DNA from: Candidatus Poribacteria bacterium
Lineage (GTDB): Bacteria > Poribacteria > WGA-4E > WGA-3G
NCBI GenBank assembly: GCA_022823085.1
Contig: JAJDXV010000061.1
Location: 1-35,909, forward strand
Direction of reading: 5' to 3'
DNA length: 35,909 nt
The notes under the pieces were generated by a model. That model ran no database searches. It was not told where the DNA came from and saw only the letters and a list, made by a program, of their open reading frames with translations. The position numbers and the translations under genes were made by a program. This document shows, one piece after another, positions 27,309-35,879 of this stretch. How positions within the stretch are numbered: the stretch's first letter is position 1; each line of letters begins with the position of its first letter.

Positions 27309-28289
27309 GTGGAAGCAATTATTAGAACAGGCGACGGTGGACCAGAGGTACTGCAATTAAGTGAAGTCCCGGCTCCAAAACCGACAGCAACACAACTTTT
27401 GGTGGATGTCCATGCCACTGCGTTAAATCGTGCCGACCTAATCCAACGGCGAGGCGGCTATCCACCGCCACCGGGTGACGCTGACATACTCGGTTTAGAA
27501 ATTGCGGGTACTGTCGCAGCAGTGGGACGCGCCGTCGAAGGGGTATCTGAAGGCGATCGCGTCTTCGGGCTCGTCGGTGGCGGCGGATATGCAGCACAGG
27601 CGGTCATCGACTACCGCATGGCGATGCCTATACCCGACGGATGGCGTTTTGAAGAAGCCGCTGCGGTTCCCGAAGTCTTCTTTACTGCCAATGAGAATAT
27701 TTTTACGCTCGGAGAATTAGCAGCGGGTGAGGCAATTCTAATTCATGCCGGTGGGAGCGGTGTCGGCACTGCCGGTATCCAAATCTCGCACCACGCCGGT
27801 GCGAATGTCTTCGTCACTGCTGGCACATCGGGAAAGATTCATAAATGCAAAACGCTCGGCGCGATAGAAGGTATTAACTACAAAACAGCTGACTTCGTTG
27901 CTGAAATTGAGCACCTAACAGGCGGAGAAGGCGTTGATGTCGTCTTAGATTTTATCGGCGCGCCCTACCTTGAACAGAATCTTTCCATACTCAAAACAAA
28001 AGGCAGGCTATTGCAAGTCGGATTGATCGGTGGCGCGACCGCAGAAATCGATCTCGGCACGCTGATGCGTAAACGGCTCAAGATTATCGGTTCAGTCATG
28101 CGACCGCAATCCATCGACGAAAAAATTGCGATCACACAACGTTTTGTTGATCAATGGTTGCCAGAATTAAAAAATGGCACCCTCAAACCTGTCATTGATA
28201 GTGTCTTTCCGTTAGCAGAAGCGCGACAGGCACACACGTATATGGAAGCGAACCGCAATTTTGGTAAAATTATCCTAAAACTAAAATAA
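27309..28289 (+). CDS. NADPH:quinone oxidoreductase, PIG3 type (zinc-free MDR family)
   Basis: The 326-aa protein starts with GTG after AAGGA. It belongs to the medium-chain dehydrogenase/reductase superfamily, close to quinone oxidoreductases such as human TP53I3 (PIG3): NRADLIQRRGGYPPPPG (40-56) and LGLEIAGTV are typical. The cofactor-binding region has IHAGGSGVGTAGIQ (about 145-158) and GVDVVLDFIGA. The cysteines and histidine that bind catalytic zinc in alcohol dehydrogenases are absent. It reduces quinones or similar electrophiles with NADPH in the cytoplasm and probably helps in redox defence. It stands alone between a terminator-flanked region and the C25 leader. Confidence 0.88.
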   Translation: MEAIIRTGDGGPEVLQLSEVPAPKPTATQLLVDVHATALNRADLIQRRGGYPPPPGDADILGLEIAGTVAAVGRAVEGVSEGDRVFGLVGGGGYAAQAVIDYRMAMPIPDGWRFEEAAAVPEVFFTANENIFTLGELAAGEAILIHAGGSGVGTAGIQISHHAGANVFVTAGTSGKIHKCKTLGAIEGINYKTADFVAEIEHLTGGEGVDVVLDFIGAPYLEQNLSILKTKGRLLQVGLIGGATAEIDLGTLMRKRLKIIGSVMRPQSIDEKIAITQRFVDQWLPELKNGTLKPVIDSVFPLAEARQAHTYMEANRNFGKIILKLK

Positions 28290-28330
28290 CACAGAAAAAC
28301 GGTTCTCAACTTGCCTGGCAGTAAGCATTA

Positions 28331-28423
28331 AAAACGCAAGGCGAAACGAAGTGGAGCCGATCCTTTTCAAACAGACTTCCGAGCCTCCAATGATTCAGGA
28401 ACTCCGCAAGGTAAATTTAAAAA
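28331..28423 (+). promoter_or_regulatory. Leader related to the GH2 leader, with the ribosome-binding site of the C25 gene
   Basis: aaaaacg (28330s) and gaaacgaagtgga (28343-28355) are followed, 81 nt from the ATG, by ccgcaaggtaaatttaaaaa. In the GH2 leader the same 13-mer lies 82 nt from the ATG and the same AAGG box ends it, while the middle has diverged. GTGGAG (28351-28356) can pair with CTCCGC (28402-28407) right before the Shine-Dalgarno; in the GH2 leader GCGGT can pair with ACCGC at the same place. A regulated translation leader is possible. Confidence 0.5.
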
Positions 28424-31400
28424 ATGCAATTATTTTTAAAGCTGCAACGGCGAGGTAATCTCGTCGTAGGTATCTCCGCACTCTTTCTTTTTATAACGGT
28501 TTTTGGTGCGTCTGCACGCGTCACGCAAACCACATCAACCGAAGGCATTACGATTCAGTTTATCTTAGCTGACCTGACGGTCTCTGAAGTTACGCGCGAC
28601 AACGTCCGCTACCAAGAAGCGCGTTACGCCGATTCCCGTTTCACAAGTGAACCGGGCAATCCGAAGGTTCCGGTCACATATCTTCTCCTCGGTATACCGG
28701 CGACAGCTGACATCGAAGACGTTAGCGTTTCGGCTGCACCGTCTGAGACGCGCAACGGTGTCCGTTTGGTGCCTGTCTCACTTTACGACGTGCATCGGCT
28801 CGACGCACAACACGCGGCATCGCAGCGTTGGGAAGAGAGTGGTAGTGCCTATCGATCAAACGGTGGAAATGCATCGTATCCGGGGTTACCGCTTGCCCGA
28901 ATTGTACGCGAAGGTTATATTCGGAGTCAGCGCGTCATCGCCTTAGCCCTCTATCCTGTGCAGTATTTCCCGAAAACTCGGCAGTTACGTTTATATTCAC
29001 GTTTCACTGTGAACATCCGTTTTTCTAACGGCAGTCAGCAGTCAGCAGTCAGCAGCCAGTCAGGAACATTTAGCAGTCACATCCCGATAGCGGAATCAGA
29101 AGTTTTTGAGCGCGCACTTTCGCGCCAACTCCTCAATGCTGAACAGGCAGCTCATTTTCGAGCAGCCCGACCTCTGGTGCCGGCAGCACCGACGCTCTTT
29201 TCCAATGTAGGCAATACCACGCGCTATAAACTGTTCGTCGAAGAGACCGGTGTCTATGCTATAACTGCAGCGTCGCTCGCACGCGACTGGGGGATAGAAC
29301 TCATAGGTGCCAACCCTGAAAGACTTCGGCTCACACACGGAAACAGAGACGTACCGATCTATGTCAGCGGCGCAGCGGACAAAAGATTTGACCCAGAGGA
29401 TGCTATCTTTTTCTTAGCGCATAAACCGAAAAATCCGTATAGTCGTTGGAACATCTATTGGCTCACGGTTGACAACAGTCAACGCGTTTTGGAGCGCGTG
29501 CCGCAGGTCACTGCCAGCCCGACGGATCCAACGGCAACACAAGTTCCAACTTTCCGATCCAAAGTCCATTTTGAAGAGGACTACCTGACAAATAACCTCG
29601 AATTCGCCTATACTGATGGCGATAAACACGACTGGTTCACCTCGCTCGACTTCTGGTACTGGGACGGTATCAAAAACGGTGGAGACGGCACTGAGATGCG
29701 CCTTGAGTTTCCACTTTATGATGTCGCAAAAAGTTTTGATCCGTCACGTATCTCTGTTGATTTACAAGGTGGCACACCGGTGGATCACGAAATTTTAGTT
29801 GCTATCAACGGGGTCCGAATTGATGTCGCCGAGTGGAACTCACAAGATTCGATTACTCTTGAGCGGACTTTGCGTACATGGGATACGTTTAAGAACAGTA
29901 GTGAAAGCGGTGAACAGAACGTTTTATCTCTTGCCCGTGTGGATTATAATGTTGATGAGGACACCCAGCGGTATCCATATCATGTCTATCTCAACCGTTT
30001 CTCTGTTGCGTATACTCGACTTTTTCGCGCTGTTGCCGACGAGCTGTGGTTCAGATCGCCTACCGAAGATAATACTTCACGCACACAGCCTCCCGGCGGA
30101 CGTAAACTCCAATACAGAATTGAGGCGTTCCGAGACCCAGGTGTCCACATCTTTGAAACAGATGGCACATACCTTACCGCTCGGATGCAGGGTATAACCG
30201 TAGAACCGGATCCCGCCCGTCCCGATTTGTATAATGCACTGTTCCAAGCACTGGACACCCGAAGTGCACAGTTTATTGCGGTTTCTGATACCGCGTTAAG
30301 ACAACCGCAGCGCGTCGAAGTCGTCGCGCCATCGGATTTGACAACTGCAACACACGGTGTCGATTATTTGGTTGTGACACATCCGAAATTCTTGTCCGCA
30401 GCGGAACGACTATCAGCATGGCGCGCCACATCTGGTGGTGGCGGATACCGAACAAAGGTCGTCACAACCGACGATATTTATAACGCTTACGGTGATGGAG
30501 CCGTCGGCCCGAAAGCGATCAAAAGTTTTCTGACGCACGCATATCAATCGTGGGCACCACCCGCACTGAGTTACGTTGTCCTCCTCGGCGACGGTACCTT
30601 CGATTTTCGTGGTATTAATACGAAAATCCACGCTGAACCGCCTGAACTTGACGGTTATATCCCGACGCACTACATCCGAACCGACTCCTTCGGACGTACA
30701 GCCTCAGATCACTGGTATGCAACCGTCTCTGGACACGATGAATTCACAGATTTTTATATCGGTAGGTTAAGCGTCGAAACCGTTAGTGAAGCCGAGGCTG
30801 TTGTCGATAAAATCTTGGCTTATGAACAGTCATCGCCAAACGACGATTGGCGCAGAAGGATCATCTCCGTTGCTGACGACGAAGTTAGCAATTCCGGAGA
30901 TTTTATATTTAAGAAGAGCCTCGACGAGATCGCGAAGGACCACACCCGATTGGGATACGAGACCGTCGAAATTTTCCTTGAGGATATTACGGATGAGGTC
31001 GAGGCAAAACCTGATGATTTTGATGTCCTACCCCAACGCGTTGCGAAAGACATGATCATCGAAGCACTTGGTGAGGGTGCTGTCCTTGCACAATATGCTG
31101 GACACGGCGGGCGAGTTGTATGGGCACACGAAATTATCTTCGACAACTTATCTATTGATCAGGTCGAAGAGACGGATAGGATCCCTTTCATGTTGGTGCT
31201 GAGCTGTTACAACGGTTATTTTGATGAACCGGGTGAACCGAGCATGGCGGAGCAACTGCTGCGTAAAGAGAGGGGCGGTATCATCGGTATGTTGAGTGCC
31301 ACACGCCTCACTTACGCCAGCGGGAACGACGCACTCAACCGTATTATCTTTGATATGCTCTTTAAACGGAACGTCCGACAACTCGGCCCTTTGAGCTTCG

Positions 31401-34400
31401 ACTCAAAAACCGAACTTTTGATCACCGAAGGGACCAGACAGATTGATGTCATGTTAGAATACACGCTATTTGGGGACCCGGCTTTACAGATAGCTATCGC
31501 TAATGGCGAGATTCAGCCCGCTATTGAGACGAAGACAGTTGCCCCAGGAGACACACTCCAGATAGCACCCGGACATATTTTGGATGCCGATTACAACGCA
31601 TTAAGTCAGAAAAAACAATTTGTTAAAAATACCGGTTTTGATGGAACGCTCACTGTCAAGGCTGTATTTCCCGGTAAGACAGCTGTTTCTCAAGGGGTCG
31701 CCGGCCCGGTTGCATACTATACGGGTGATGTCGTTTTGACGAAGACACTTTCTGTTAACCGCGGTACGTATCCGGCTGTAACTTTCACCGTTCCAAAAAA
31801 CATTGCAAGTGGCGACGCGCACGTTGAATATTACGCCCAGAGCGATACAACAGTCGCTGTCGGCGGCGATGGGTTTACTGTCAATGTCCCTAAAATCCTT
31901 GACATTCGCCCCGAATTGGTCGGGGATGACAAATTTCGTATCTCTATTCAGGTCTCCGATGAAAGTGATGAATTGCTCTTGGTGGTTCTGAAATGGCGGA
32001 ATTTAGCGACGCGCGAGTGGGAAACTGTACGCCTCGTTCAAGGCAGCGAGGACGAGTGGTGGACAACACCTGAACCGTTAGAGGCACCTACAGACGGTTC
32101 CGCTGTCCGATACGATATTCAGGTCACGGATTCCGACGGCAATATCACACTAAGTGATAGATTGCAATATTATCCTTATGTCTATCCGAACCTCTCTGTT
32201 GTACGGGTACAGAGGGCTGATATGATTCGTTACGGCTACAACGCTGAGCGAAAGCAGTGGTTTCTGGAAACAGATGTTCAGATAGAAGGCACTGATATAG
32301 AGACACCCGTCGAAATCAGTTTTTTTTATGGTAATCCGGATGTTGACGAAGACATGCTTGTTGATAGCGGTGCCGCGTTTCTGGGCAGCACACGGATACA
32401 ACCCGGTGACTGGCTACAACGCACGCCGTTGATTAACTCAGGAGAGGCGAATGATCGGAAACAGGTCTATGAGCCCGATCCGTTGAACGTCTTACCGATT
32501 GCGACGGCAACTTTGAATCTAACGGATCCGTTGCGTCCAGGTCTACACGACATCTTTGTTTATATTGATGCAACAGAAACGGAATCGGAGCGTCCGGGTG
32601 AAATCCTTGAGAACGACGAAGAAGATAATATCGCCTATCGGCGTATTTCTGTTGATATGGGGGCAGTTGATGCTGCCGCTTCAGGTCAAATTATCAGTTT
32701 AGACGGAAATTGTGTCGTTACGGTGCCGCCCGGTGCGTTTCAGGATGCGGCAGTATTTGCAATCCGTCCTTTAGACGCACAACGGTTTACTGCTATAGGG
32801 TCGGAAACCGCAAGTTCCGGGTCCACGCAACCGATTACCGTAAACACAATTACAGGCGTTGACGAGAACGGGCATCCCAAGCGCGCACCGCTCCCCGGCA
32901 TTTCCACTTACGGATACACATTAGCAATCCATCATCAGCAAAGAAGTTACCAGTTACCAGTTACCAGTTACCAGCAAGAAACCTCTTTAACTGACCACTG
33001 GCCACTGGCCACTGGTAACTTGATATCCATTGATCTGAATTTCGATTATGGGACCCTTAGAACCCAGCTTGCCGAAGAGGTATTAGGAAGTTCGGAGGAG
33101 ATAAGGGATGGCTTAGATGTCACAGGGACACTTGACGCAGCTGTTGCCGCACGGGGACGTGAGATGGCGGTCTACATGTTTAATTCAACACTTGGATATT
33201 GGACACGACTTCCTTCTCAGCATCTAACTGACGCTGCCGGAACATTAAGGCGGCGTATACATGTAACAAACATGAATGCAGAGAATGTCGGTGGCGGGCA
33301 ACTTCGAGATGTCCGCATTCAACCTGAAAGCGCATTGGTCGGCAAATACGTTCTCTTTTTTACAGGACCCCGCACCTACCGCGTCTTCCATGCACCTTTT
33401 GCGGAGGGTGTAAGCAATCCAGAAAATCTCGGTGAATTAGAAATTATTTCGCCAGCGGAGCAACTCACAAGTTTCAGTATAGACTACCCGAATTGGACCC
33501 ATGGATTCGCTCTTGATATAGAACAAGACTTCGAAAATTCATTCGTATTTGGCGATGTCTGGACATTTAACCTAACAGTATTCAATCAGACATTGGAAGG
33601 CGGGCCGAATGTTGAAGAACCGTTACAACAAGAATTACGCTGGTCCCCTGCCGGTTTCAGAGATACCAATCGAGGTACCGGAACTATCAGCTATATTGAA
33701 CTACCACCGAACACTACGATGCCTGAAGACCAATGGATCGTCTTTTTCCTTTCAGACACCGAATTTCAGATTGAAGGCGAGAGAACCGGGGTCTTACGTT
33801 CCGAATCTGGGGGCGCACCGCTCCGTGGAACAGTCGGACAACCCTTCTTCTATGAACCGTACGGCTTACAACTTCAACTGACACATGGCGAAAATCCGTT
33901 TACACCGGGCGACAGATTCCGCTTTGAAACCCGACCTATTGGGACTATTCGCGCGACTACCGATAGGCTCGGACCCATCACGCTCGTTTACAGCGACGAC
34001 ACCGTGCCACCAGACATCCAACTCACTATCGGTAACCAGCAGCACTTCGTTCCAGGGGATGCAACAGACCCCGAACCCCTTATCGGGGCAACATTAACCG
34101 ATCCGAGTGGACTCGATTATCTGACCCGACCCCTGTTATTAGAACTTGGGAGGGTGTCTGGTGAATATGAACGTATTGCACCAGAAGCGTATCAGCTGAC
34201 GCACCACCCTGGCTCGAATCAACTCGTTTTGACGTACCCGTCGCCAGAGCTTGAACCGCGTGAGTACGAACTTCGGTTGACAGCGAGCGATACACATGGA
34301 AATACCGACACAAAACGCATCACGTTCCGGGTTCACGACAACTTGCAGCTGCTCTCATTTCTGAACTATCCGAATCCGTTCCCCCGTAAAACCACACTCA

Positions 34401-34636
34401 CCTGTGAATTAACAGCACCGGCGGACGCACTCGTGGTAAAGATTTATACGTTAAGCGGACGGATGATTCGGGAGCTCTCTATACCGCCGACTCCCGGGTT
34501 CTTGATGGTAGAGTGGGATGGCAGAGATGCGGATGGGGTTGAGGTGGCAAATGGCGTTTACTACGCTAAACTCCAGATTAAACGTGAAGGTGAAAAAGAT
34601 ATTACCGAAATACTGAAAATGATGAAACTCCGTTAA
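28424..34636 (+). CDS. Gingipain-type C25 peptidase with C-terminal sorting-like domain (PorU-like)
   Basis: This 2070-aa exported protein has a signal peptide (hydrophobic run about 14-30) and a propeptide-like region with GNPKVPVTYLLLGIP. The peptidase C25 domain (about 645-1025) has the catalytic pair H894 (QYAGHGG) and C928 (VLSCYNGYFD). Long beta domains follow, including a CARDB-like stretch (about 1290-1410). The last 90 residues begin NYPNPFPRKTTL and hold WDGRDADGVEVANGVYYAKL, the FlgD-like/type IX secretion sorting pattern. In Bacteroidetes, PorU is a C25-type sortase encoded next to porV, and here a PorV-family gene follows after 15 nt. At 2070 aa it is much longer than P. gingivalis PorU (about 1160), so it could also be a secreted cargo protease. 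Two stretches of heptad repeat DNA are embedded in frame. Confidence 0.85.
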   Translation: MQLFLKLQRRGNLVVGISALFLFITVFGASARVTQTTSTEGITIQFILADLTVSEVTRDNVRYQEARYADSRFTSEPGNPKVPVTYLLLGIPATADIEDVSVSAAPSETRNGVRLVPVSLYDVHRLDAQHAASQRWEESGSAYRSNGGNASYPGLPLARIVREGYIRSQRVIALALYPVQYFPKTRQLRLYSRFTVNIRFSNGSQQSAVSSQSGTFSSHIPIAESEVFERALSRQLLNAEQAAHFRAARPLVPAAPTLFSNVGNTTRYKLFVEETGVYAITAASLARDWGIELIGANPERLRLTHGNRDVPIYVSGAADKRFDPEDAIFFLAHKPKNPYSRWNIYWLTVDNSQRVLERVPQVTASPTDPTATQVPTFRSKVHFEEDYLTNNLEFAYTDGDKHDWFTSLDFWYWDGIKNGGDGTEMRLEFPLYDVAKSFDPSRISVDLQGGTPVDHEILVAINGVRIDVAEWNSQDSITLERTLRTWDTFKNSSESGEQNVLSLARVDYNVDEDTQRYPYHVYLNRFSVAYTRLFRAVADELWFRSPTEDNTSRTQPPGGRKLQYRIEAFRDPGVHIFETDGTYLTARMQGITVEPDPARPDLYNALFQALDTRSAQFIAVSDTALRQPQRVEVVAPSDLTTATHGVDYLVVTHPKFLSAAERLSAWRATSGGGGYRTKVVTTDDIYNAYGDGAVGPKAIKSFLTHAYQSWAPPALSYVVLLGDGTFDFRGINTKIHAEPPELDGYIPTHYIRTDSFGRTASDHWYATVSGHDEFTDFYIGRLSVETVSEAEAVVDKILAYEQSSPNDDWRRRIISVADDEVSNSGDFIFKKSLDEIAKDHTRLGYETVEIFLEDITDEVEAKPDDFDVLPQRVAKDMIIEALGEGAVLAQYAGHGGRVVWAHEIIFDNLSIDQVEETDRIPFMLVLSCYNGYFDEPGEPSMAEQLLRKERGGIIGMLSATRLTYASGNDALNRIIFDMLFKRNVRQLGPLSFDSKTELLITEGTRQIDVMLEYTLFGDPALQIAIANGEIQPAIETKTVAPGDTLQIAPGHILDADYNALSQKKQFVKNTGFDGTLTVKAVFPGKTAVSQGVAGPVAYYTGDVVLTKTLSVNRGTYPAVTFTVPKNIASGDAHVEYYAQSDTTVAVGGDGFTVNVPKILDIRPELVGDDKFRISIQVSDESDELLLVVLKWRNLATREWETVRLVQGSEDEWWTTPEPLEAPTDGSAVRYDIQVTDSDGNITLSDRLQYYPYVYPNLSVVRVQRADMIRYGYNAERKQWFLETDVQIEGTDIETPVEISFFYGNPDVDEDMLVDSGAAFLGSTRIQPGDWLQRTPLINSGEANDRKQVYEPDPLNVLPIATATLNLTDPLRPGLHDIFVYIDATETESERPGEILENDEEDNIAYRRISVDMGAVDAAASGQIISLDGNCVVTVPPGAFQDAAVFAIRPLDAQRFTAIGSETASSGSTQPITVNTITGVDENGHPKRAPLPGISTYGYTLAIHHQQRSYQLPVTSYQQETSLTDHWPLATGNLISIDLNFDYGTLRTQLAEEVLGSSEEIRDGLDVTGTLDAAVAARGREMAVYMFNSTLGYWTRLPSQHLTDAAGTLRRRIHVTNMNAENVGGGQLRDVRIQPESALVGKYVLFFTGPRTYRVFHAPFAEGVSNPENLGELEIISPAEQLTSFSIDYPNWTHGFALDIEQDFENSFVFGDVWTFNLTVFNQTLEGGPNVEEPLQQELRWSPAGFRDTNRGTGTISYIELPPNTTMPEDQWIVFFLSDTEFQIEGERTGVLRSESGGAPLRGTVGQPFFYEPYGLQLQLTHGENPFTPGDRFRFETRPIGTIRATTDRLGPITLVYSDDTVPPDIQLTIGNQQHFVPGDATDPEPLIGATLTDPSGLDYLTRPLLLELGRVSGEYERIAPEAYQLTHHPGSNQLVLTYPSPELEPREYELRLTASDTHGNTDTKRITFRVHDNLQLLSFLNYPNPFPRKTTLTCELTAPADALVVKIYTLSGRMIRELSIPPTPGFLMVEWDGRDADGVEVANGVYYAKLQIKREGEKDITEILKMMKLR
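28447..28467. repeat. REP-like palindrome inside the signal-peptide codons
   Basis: acggcgaggt-a-atctcgtcgt is an imperfect 21-nt palindrome with the same gcgagg/ctcgtc arms as the intergenic repeat at 25600-25626. It encodes RRGNLVV, the basic part of the C25 signal peptide. Confidence 0.45.
29031..29063 (+). repeat. In-frame heptad repeat (gcagtca)
   Basis: Three perfect copies of gcagtca (29031-29051) are followed by a degenerate copy and gtcagg. They encode a QQSAVSSQSG stretch around residues 203-215 of the C25 protein, between the prodomain and the next conserved region. Confidence 0.8.
32945..33020. repeat. In-frame heptad repeat forming inverted arms
   Basis: Four copies of agttacc (32945-32972) are followed after about 18 nt by ctgaccactggccactggccactggtaact-type sequence (32991-33020). 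The right end actggtaact is the reverse complement of the left unit agttaccagt, so the whole block can fold back. It inserts about 25 residues (SYQLPVTSYQQ...DHWPLATGN) into the C25 protein near 1508-1533. Confidence 0.8.
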
Positions 34637-34651
34637 TTTTAAATTTCCTTC

Positions 34652-35668
34652 ATGAAAACTATAAAAAAATACATCATATACTTCATTGTGCTCATAATTG
34701 TGTTGTCCGTTGGTATCCAGTCCGTGGATTCAAAATACACGGCGGACTTCCTGACGCTCGGTGTCGGGGCACGCGCACTCGCTATGGGTGGCGCGGGGAC
34801 TGCCTTGAGCGACAACGCTTACGCGGCTTACTGGAATCCTGCTGGGTTGGGGCAGCTCACTCGATACGAGGTCAGTTTCATGCATTCCACACTCAACGGA
34901 CAGGATGCTTACGATTTTGTGAGTTACGTCCACCCCCTGAAAGATCGTGGCGCGATCGGTGTCAGTTGGCTGCGTGTCGGTGTTAACGATATTCCGATCA
35001 CCAGCCTCCCGGTCGTGAGTCGTCCTGTCGGACCGACGAATCGTCCAAAAGTGATCGGTACTTTCAACAATACAGACAACGCTTTCCTTCTCTCATCTGG
35101 TTGGACAATCCCTTCCTTCGATGTTGTCGATTTCCATCTCGGTGGTACACTTAAACTTCTCTATATGAGCAGCTATCGAACCACAAACGCCATCGGTGGT
35201 GGTGCTGACATCGGTTTCGTTGCAACCACTGCTGCCGAGAAACCGCATCGACTAACACTCGGATTACAAGCGAGCGACGCTTTTCGGACAAAAATTTATT
35301 GGAACACGCCGCCGCCATCGGTAGACCTGACATCACATACTGAGACGATATCGCCGAATCTGAAAATCGGCATTGCGACAACGCATGCGCTCGCTATCTT
35401 CCGTAGCACACTCATCTTGGCTTTGGATACCTATATCAAGGATGGTGTTGAATTGCACGGCGGTGCTGAGTGGACGCTCTTCGATCTGCTTTCGCTGCGG
35501 ATCGGTTTTGATGAGCGCAAAGGTATTGAAAGCATTCGGCGTTTGACGGCAGGTGTCGGATTGAACCTAAGTTTCGTTACAGGTGCCGGAGCTGGGTTAG
35601 ACTATGCGTTTGCGAACCACCCCGCATTGGGCGGCAGCCATCGCATGTCTCTACGGATTAGGTTTTAA
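34652..35668 (+). CDS. PorV/PorQ-family outer-membrane protein
   Basis: The 338-aa protein has a signal peptide (hydrophobic run about 8-22). The conserved N-terminal block FLTLGVGARALAMGGAGTALSDNAYAAYWNPAGLG (about 34-68) is typical of the PorV/PorQ (UPF0164) family of FadL-like beta-barrels. The rest alternates polar and hydrophobic residues as in outer-membrane strands and ends in LRIRF, a C-terminal aromatic residue typical of barrels. In type IX secretion, PorV carries cargo from the translocon to the PorU sortase. Its gene directly follows the C25/PorU-like gene (15-nt gap), as porV follows porU in Bacteroidetes. Other family members transport lipids, so the secretion role is inferred from context. 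The mobile element begins about 5 nt after its stop codon. Confidence 0.87.
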   Translation: MKTIKKYIIYFIVLIIVLSVGIQSVDSKYTADFLTLGVGARALAMGGAGTALSDNAYAAYWNPAGLGQLTRYEVSFMHSTLNGQDAYDFVSYVHPLKDRGAIGVSWLRVGVNDIPITSLPVVSRPVGPTNRPKVIGTFNNTDNAFLLSSGWTIPSFDVVDFHLGGTLKLLYMSSYRTTNAIGGGADIGFVATTAAEKPHRLTLGLQASDAFRTKIYWNTPPPSVDLTSHTETISPNLKIGIATTHALAIFRSTLILALDTYIKDGVELHGGAEWTLFDLLSLRIGFDERKGIESIRRLTAGVGLNLSFVTGAGAGLDYAFANHPALGGSHRMSLRIRF

Positions 35669-35673
35669 TAGGT

Positions 35674-35870
35674 GTCAACTACCCAAGTCTAAAGACTTGG
35701 GCTTGTGAACATCCGTAGCCACACGGGGACCCACAAGTTAAACGGTTGACTACAGTAAAATATCGCGTCTCTGGTGGTGGCACACCCGAAAATGGTATGG
35801 ATGCTCCCCAAGTCTATACCCGCTCTGATACGTGATCTGGATGGGGCAACATATACCCTGAAAAGGAGAA
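35674..35870 (+). ncRNA. Predicted omega RNA (HEARO family) upstream of the IscB-like gene
   Basis: The roughly 200 nt between the hairpin and the ORF are non-coding but densely self-complementary. gtcaac (35674-35679) pairs with gttgac (35745-35750). Within it are the hairpin cccaagtc/gacttggg (35682-35701) and cttgtg (35702-35707) with cacaag (35732-35737), with a smaller ccgt/acgg stem inside. Further on come ggatgctcccc and ggatggggcaac, resembling the conserved 3' part of HEARO RNAs, which lie just 5' of IscB genes. By analogy this RNA would bind the nuclease, with a guide at its 5' end taken from the flanking DNA (the end of porV). Exact ends are not known. Confidence 0.65.
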
Positions 35871-35879
35871 TACAAACTT

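Noticed and set aside
35670..35760. Hairpins behind porV as a simple intrinsic terminator
   Set aside because: No T-tract follows the stem, and the complementary arms continue far beyond it up to a new ORF, which fits an element end and a structured RNA better.
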